Source of the DNA: Planctomycetota bacterium | GTDB lineage: Bacteria; Planctomycetota; UBA1135; JADKAF01 | Direction of reading: 5' to 3' | NCBI GenBank assembly: GCA_016719295.1 | Contig: JADKAF010000001.1 | Span: forward strand, 6,997,273 to 7,061,272 | Length of the DNA stretch: 64,000 bases | Shown: piece by piece, positions 59,000 to 64,000 of the stretch | Layout: each line of letters starts with the position of its first letter | Numbering within the stretch: position 1 is the stretch's first letter | Program-made: the position numbers and the translations under genes | The notes under the pieces: generated by a model | Databases searched by the model: none | What the model saw: only the letters and a program-made list of their open reading frames with translations | Told to the model about the DNA's origin: nothing

Positions 59000-61276
59000 A
59001 TGGCCCGCGAAGCCGCAGCAGAGTCCCCGAGCAAGCACGTCTGGCGCTTCTTCCGCGCCGGCGGATTCGACCAAGTGAAGCTCGACACCGGCGCCGACTT
59101 CGTCGCGCTCGGGGAAGGCAAGCTCGATCAGAAGCTCTGGGTCGCGCTCGCGTGCCCGACCAAGGGCCTCGAGTTCGATCCCAAGACCTTGGAGCTGCTC
59201 GACGTCGACAAGGATGGCCGCATCCGCGCGCCCGAGATGATCGCGGCGGTGAAGTGGACCTGCAGCTTGCTCGCCAATCCGGACGAGCTGGCGAAGGGCA
59301 GCAAGGCTCTGCCGCTCGCCTCGATCAAGAGCTCGAGCGCAGAGGGCAAGCAGCTCATCGCCTCGGCGAAGCGCATCCTGGAAGGGCTCGGCAAGGCGCA
59401 GGCCAATCAGATCTCGCCCGACGACACCGCCGATACCAAGGCGATCTTCGCGCAGACGAACTTCAACGGCGACGGCATCGTCCCGGTCGACGCCGCTGGC
59501 GACGACGCGGTGAAGCAAGTGCTCGTCGACCTGATCGCTTGCATGGGCTCGGTCGTCGATCGCAGCGGCAAGCCCGGCGTCGATGCGAAGTTGGTCGATG
59601 GATTCTTCGCCGCGATCGCGGCGCACTTGGCTTGGCTCGACAAGGCCGACAAGAACGTCCGTCCGCTCGGCGACGACACCGACGCGGCGCATGCGGCCTA
59701 CGCCGCGGTGAAGGCGAAGGTCGACGACTACTTCGCGCGCTGCCGTCTCGCGGAGTTCGATCCTGCAGCTCTCGAGGCGCTGCTGAAGGAGCAGAGCAAC
59801 CATCTCGCCGCCGCGGCGAAGGACCTCACGATCTCCAGCGACGAAGTGGCGACCTTGCCGCTCGCGCGCTTCGAGGCCGTGAAGCCGCTGCCGCTCGAGA
59901 GCGGTGTGAATCCGGCGTGGGCGGCGCAGGTCGCGGCGCTGCGGGCGAAGGTCGTCAAGCCGCTGCTCGGCGACAAGCAGGTCCTCAGCGAGGGCGACTG
60001 GGCGAAGATCGTGGCGACGATCGCGCCCTTCGAAGCTTGGAAGGCCTCGATCGCGGGCGCCGAAGTGGCGCCGCTCGGGGCCGCGCGCGTGCGCGCGATC
60101 GCGGCGAGCGCGGCGAAGGCCGAGATCGCGAAGTTGCTCGAGAAGGACAAGGCGCTGGAGCCCGAGTTCCAGGCGATCGCCGCGGTGGACAAGCTCGCGC
60201 GCTACTACCGCGACTTGGCGAAGCTGCTCGACAACTTCGTCTCGTTCCGCGACTTCTACGGCCGTCGCGACAAGGCGGTGTTCCAGGTCGGCACGCTGTA
60301 CCTCGACCAGCGCTCGTGCGAGCTCTGCTTGCGCGTCGACGACGCCGGACGCCACGCGACGCTGGCCGGCATGGCCAAGACCTGCCTCGTCTACTGCGAC
60401 CTCACGCGCAACGCGACGGGCGAGAAGATGACCATCGCGGCGGCCTTCACCGGCGGCCATTCGGACAACCTGATCGTCGGCAGGAACGGCATCTTCTACG
60501 ACCGCAAGGGCCAGGACTGGGACGCGACGATCACCAAGATCATCGACAACCCGATCAGCATCCGTCAGGCGTTCTGGCTCCCGTACAAGCGCTTCGTGCG
60601 CATGATCGAAGAGCAGGTCGCGAAGCGCGCGGCCGCCGCCGAAGCGGCGAGCCAATCGAAGCTGGAGGTCGCGGCGACGACGGTGGCGTCCGCCGACAAG
60701 ACGGCGCCCGCCAAGGTCGAGCCCAAGAAGATCGACATCGGCACCGTGGCCGCCTTGGGGGTCGCCGTCGGGGCGATCGGCACCGCGGTGGCTTCGCTCG
60801 TGACCGGCGTGCTGCAGCTCGCGGCGTGGCAGTTGCCGCTGGTCCTGGTCGGGGTCTTCCTGCTGATCTCGGGCCCCTCGGTCGTGATCGCGTGGCTCAA
60901 GCTGCGCCAACGCAACTTGGGACCGATCCTCGATGCGAACGGCTGGGCCGTGAACGCGATGGCGAAGGTGAACATCCCCTTCGGTGGATCGCTCACCAAG
61001 GTCGCGGCGTTGCCCGAGGGCGCGCAGCGCGATCTCCGCGATCCCTACGCGCCGCCGAAGTCGCTCACCGCGAAGATCCTGACCTGGCTCGTGATCCTCG
61101 CCATCCTCTCCGGCATCGGCTGGGCGCTCTGGAACTACGGCGTCGTCGAGAAGGTGCTGCCGGGCAAGCTGCCGAAGTCGACGTGGTACCAGGAGCACGA
61201 AGCGGCCGAGAAGAAGGCCGCCGAAGAAGCGGAGAAGAAGGCGGCGGAAGGCGCCGCGGCGCCCGCGGGCGGATAG
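59000..61276 (+). CDS. EF-hand-like membrane protein, 758 residues
   Basis: The N-terminal part has a calcium-loop pattern in LLDVDKDGRIRAPEMIAAV (D-x-D-x-D-G ... E, about residue 68) and a second, weaker one in TNFNGDGIVPVDAAGDD. A long soluble region follows (to about 580), Ala/Lys/Asp-rich and mostly helical with FVSFRDFYGRRDKAVFQ and DNLIVGRNGIFYDRKGQDWD. Two hydrophobic segments are near the end (about 600-660: TGVLQLAAWQLPLVLVGVFL; and IGWALWNYGV), then a Lys/Glu tail. Homologous proteins of similar layout occur in planctomycetes and Bacteroidetes as I recall, without a known function. It may sense calcium near the membrane. Confidence 0.7.
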   Translation: MAREAAAESPSKHVWRFFRAGGFDQVKLDTGADFVALGEGKLDQKLWVALACPTKGLEFDPKTLELLDVDKDGRIRAPEMIAAVKWTCSLLANPDELAKGSKALPLASIKSSSAEGKQLIASAKRILEGLGKAQANQISPDDTADTKAIFAQTNFNGDGIVPVDAAGDDAVKQVLVDLIACMGSVVDRSGKPGVDAKLVDGFFAAIAAHLAWLDKADKNVRPLGDDTDAAHAAYAAVKAKVDDYFARCRLAEFDPAALEALLKEQSNHLAAAAKDLTISSDEVATLPLARFEAVKPLPLESGVNPAWAAQVAALRAKVVKPLLGDKQVLSEGDWAKIVATIAPFEAWKASIAGAEVAPLGAARVRAIAASAAKAEIAKLLEKDKALEPEFQAIAAVDKLARYYRDLAKLLDNFVSFRDFYGRRDKAVFQVGTLYLDQRSCELCLRVDDAGRHATLAGMAKTCLVYCDLTRNATGEKMTIAAAFTGGHSDNLIVGRNGIFYDRKGQDWDATITKIIDNPISIRQAFWLPYKRFVRMIEEQVAKRAAAAEAASQSKLEVAATTVASADKTAPAKVEPKKIDIGTVAALGVAVGAIGTAVASLVTGVLQLAAWQLPLVLVGVFLLISGPSVVIAWLKLRQRNLGPILDANGWAVNAMAKVNIPFGGSLTKVAALPEGAQRDLRDPYAPPKSLTAKILTWLVILAILSGIGWALWNYGVVEKVLPGKLPKSTWYQEHEAAEKKAAEEAEKKAAEGAAAPAGG

Positions 61277-61334
61277 CTCTCGATCGCGGTAGCGTTCCTC
61301 GTCGCGGTCGCGCCTCGGCGCGCCGCGGCGCTCG

Positions 61335-61865
61335 TCACGGCGCTTCGCGGTCCTCGGCCGCGAGGCGCCGCTCCAAGTCCGCCATGCTGCTGCCCAAGCG
61401 CTCCTCGAGCCCCCCACCGGTGGGGAAGCGCAGCAGGATCAGCGCGCCGGCCACCGCGCCTCCGGCGGCATAGAGCGGCGTCTGGAACATGAGCGCGAGC
61501 ACGCACCAGAAGAGCCCGGTGGCTTCGAGCAGCGCGGCGCCGACGACGAGCGCGCTCTGCTCCTTGCCGAGGCGCTGACGCAGGCTCTCGCGCGCGCCCT
61601 CGCGCGGGCGACGCACGAGACTCGGGATCGCGAACGAGCTAACCAGTCCGGCGACGCTGAGCGCGGCGGCGACGGCGAGGAAAATGGCCTCCATGTCCCC
61701 GCGCGAGGGATCCGCGGCCAGGTTGGCGAGGCGTCCGACGAAGGTCGCCACGGCGGTGAAGAGCAGGACGCCCAACCCGAGCGCCACGACGAGGAAGCGC
61801 ATCTGGGTCAGGGCTTGCTGGACGGAAGCGTAGGCGTGCGGGCGGCGAACCGGGCTCGTGCTCAC
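61335..61865 (-). CDS. Hypothetical membrane protein with four helices
   Basis: 176 residues. Hydrophobic segments lie at about 22-45 (MRFLVVALGLGVLLFTAVATF), 60-80 (AIFLAVAAALSVAGLVSSFAI), 106-125 and 130-146; basic loops separate them. The C-terminus is a charged helix. The start is GTG 61865 with GAGG eight bases upstream. It diverges from the HtrA-like protease gene. No known family was recognised. Confidence 0.6.
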   Translation of the reverse strand: MSTSPVRRPHAYASVQQALTQMRFLVVALGLGVLLFTAVATFVGRLANLAADPSRGDMEAIFLAVAAALSVAGLVSSFAIPSLVRRPREGARESLRQRLGKEQSALVVGAALLEATGLFWCVLALMFQTPLYAAGGAVAGALILLRFPTGGGLEERLGSSMADLERRLAAEDREAP

Positions 61866-61993
61866 GTGAGGTTCCTCGGGAATCCGGCGGGTACGGGCTG
61901 CGCAGCAGCGCGAGGTTATACTCCGCCGCCCGATCGACCGGTGCGGCGCGCCCGAGAGCGCCCGGACGCAGCGGGGGCGTGTCTACGAGCTCC

Positions 61994-63169
<1,176 letters not shown>

Positions 63170-63265
63170 GCTCTCGATTCCGGAGCAGGCGTTGCGGCGA
63201 AGCTCGTGGTCCGCTCGCGGCTCTTCACCCGTCGTTCCTCTGGCTCCTCTCTCGGGAGATTCGCG

Positions 63266-63838
63266 ATGAGAACCTGCTTCGCCCTCTTCTCCGTCGCGCT
63301 GCTCTCGGCGTGCGCCAGCAGCCCCGATCCGCAGGCCGCTGGGCTCGACAGCGTCTCGCGCGATGCGCCGCTCGAGATCCGCGTGAGCCTCGCCGACGTC
63401 TCGGACGATCAAGCCCTGAAGGAGTTCGGGCGCGAGCTGGCGAAGCGCATCGAAGCGCAGCACTTCTACACGGCGGATGGCGGCTACACCTTGGTCTTCC
63501 GCCCCTCGGGTCGCAAGTCCGTGCCGCTGCACGCCATCCCGAGCTGGGCCGAGGAGAAGAGCCTCTCGCTGGCCGCCGTGGAGGTCATCGCGTTCGGGCG
63601 CCTGGTGCGCGCGACGGGCGGCGGCCTGGTAGGCGTGCAGGTCGCGCTCTCGCTGCCGGGCAGCGGCCAGCGCGTGCCCCTGATCCAAGGCGGCGCCGGA
63701 GACCAGGCTCGAGCCTATCTCGAGCTCGCTGCCTCGCTGCGCTCCGCGAGCCGCGACGCGCGCGTACGCGGGATGCTCCAGCCGACCGGCGATGGCGCCG
63801 GGATGACGGTGCAGGAGTACCGCTTCGAGGATCGCTGA
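63266..63838 (+). CDS. Lipoprotein of unknown function
   Basis: 190 residues. A lipobox L-L-S-A-C ends a short signal peptide (TCFALFSVALLSAC), so the mature protein should begin with a lipid-modified Cys and sit in a membrane. The body has a duplicated strand-helix pattern (DAPLEIRVSLADVSDDQALKE; VEVIAFGRLVRATGGGLVG), and no known family is recognised. GGGAG lies eight bases before the ATG at 63266. Confidence 0.75.
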   Translation: MRTCFALFSVALLSACASSPDPQAAGLDSVSRDAPLEIRVSLADVSDDQALKEFGRELAKRIEAQHFYTADGGYTLVFRPSGRKSVPLHAIPSWAEEKSLSLAAVEVIAFGRLVRATGGGLVGVQVALSLPGSGQRVPLIQGGAGDQARAYLELAASLRSASRDARVRGMLQPTGDGAGMTVQEYRFEDR

Positions 63839-63857
63839 GCGAGCGGTCGCGGGTCGC

Positions 63858-64000
63858 TCAGCGGATCTCGACCCAGAGCGCGTTCGAGAGGCCGTAGGGA
63901 TCGTTGAAGGTGCTCTGGAAGAGCAGCGACTGGAGCTTCGCTCGACCGCCGATCAGCCCGGGGTCGTTCGGGATCGGGAACGCGAGGCTCAGCTCGCCGC
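63858..64000 (-). CDS. Secreted protein, C-terminal fragment
   Basis: An open frame enters from the right edge on the minus strand and ends in TGA at 63860-63858. The 47 visible codons read in the order LSLAFPIPNDPGLIGGRAK, LQSLLFQSTFNDPYGLSNAL, WVEIR. This is the same kind of C-terminal module as in the proteins at 17276-19276 and 23216-24193 (F-x-I/L-P, then Q-x-L-x-F, then L-S-N-A-L ending in a short strand), so it is probably another extracellular protein of this family. Confidence 0.65.
   Translation of the reverse strand, partial: GELSLAFPIPNDPGLIGGRAKLQSLLFQSTFNDPYGLSNALWVEIR

Overview
The window is about 64 kb of very GC-rich (roughly 70% by eye), densely coding chromosomal DNA from a Gram-negative bacterium. 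Lipid A and LPS-core genes (lpxK, hldE, two heptosyltransferases, a WaaP-like kinase, WaaG-like glycosyltransferases) show an LPS-bearing outer membrane. Several large secreted proteins end in a similar short C-terminal module, and there is a TIGR03960-type radical SAM protein and a short omega-like protein. From memory of such proteomes this points to a planctomycete-like lineage, but that is inference; Myxococcota-like deltaproteobacteria are an alternative. No rRNA, tRNA or CRISPR array was seen.

Layout. 1-4.7 kb: the first codons of a class II fumarase/aspartase, then a MacB/DevCA-like ABC exporter operon (adaptor, ATPase, two permeases), all on the minus strand. 4.8-8.2 kb: two head-to-tail copies of an unusual transposable unit. 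Each carries a REP-associated-type tyrosine transposase between roughly 280-bp inverted repeats, and each inverted repeat contains a 34-bp palindrome. 8.3-9.5 kb: Maf-type pyrophosphatase translationally coupled to a frameshifted NUDIX gene. 9.6-19.3 kb: secreted and membrane proteins, a GT4 glycosyltransferase, a YkuE-like phosphoesterase and a beta-propeller phytase. 19.4-25 kb: GT2 glycosyltransferase, omega-like protein, radical SAM protein, a stand-alone sigma-1.1-like peptide, a secreted protein and a CBS-domain protein. 25.3-31 kb: a large secreted carboxypeptidase-regulatory-like protein and boxB/boxC of aerobic benzoyl-CoA degradation, with boxB cut by an in-frame amber codon. 31-43.6 kb: an M1 peptidase, then lpxK, hldE and a second HldE-type cytidylyltransferase, and, after a membrane GT39-like protein, a tightly overlapping LPS-core operon. 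43.7-51.5 kb: carboxylesterase, methyltransferases, a two-component system, a DUF3667 protein and a PhyH-type dioxygenase. 51.6-58.9 kb: an unknown secreted protein, a His-rich secreted peptide, an ECF sigma factor, a ZIP + ArsP-type permease fusion with His-rich segments, and an unknown 672-residue protein. 59-64 kb: an EF-hand-like membrane protein, an HtrA-type protease, a lipoprotein, and the C-terminus of another secreted protein entering from the right edge.

How the genes work together. The clearest functional groups are the LPS inner-core pathway (ADP-heptose synthesis, heptosyl transfer, phosphorylation, lipid A 4'-kinase), the ABC exporter, the boxB/boxC pair, and a probable metal-handling group around 53.5-56.9 kb. 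Most operons use ATGA or GTGA overlaps. Convergent gene pairs are often separated by long perfect hairpins that probably end transcription from both sides.
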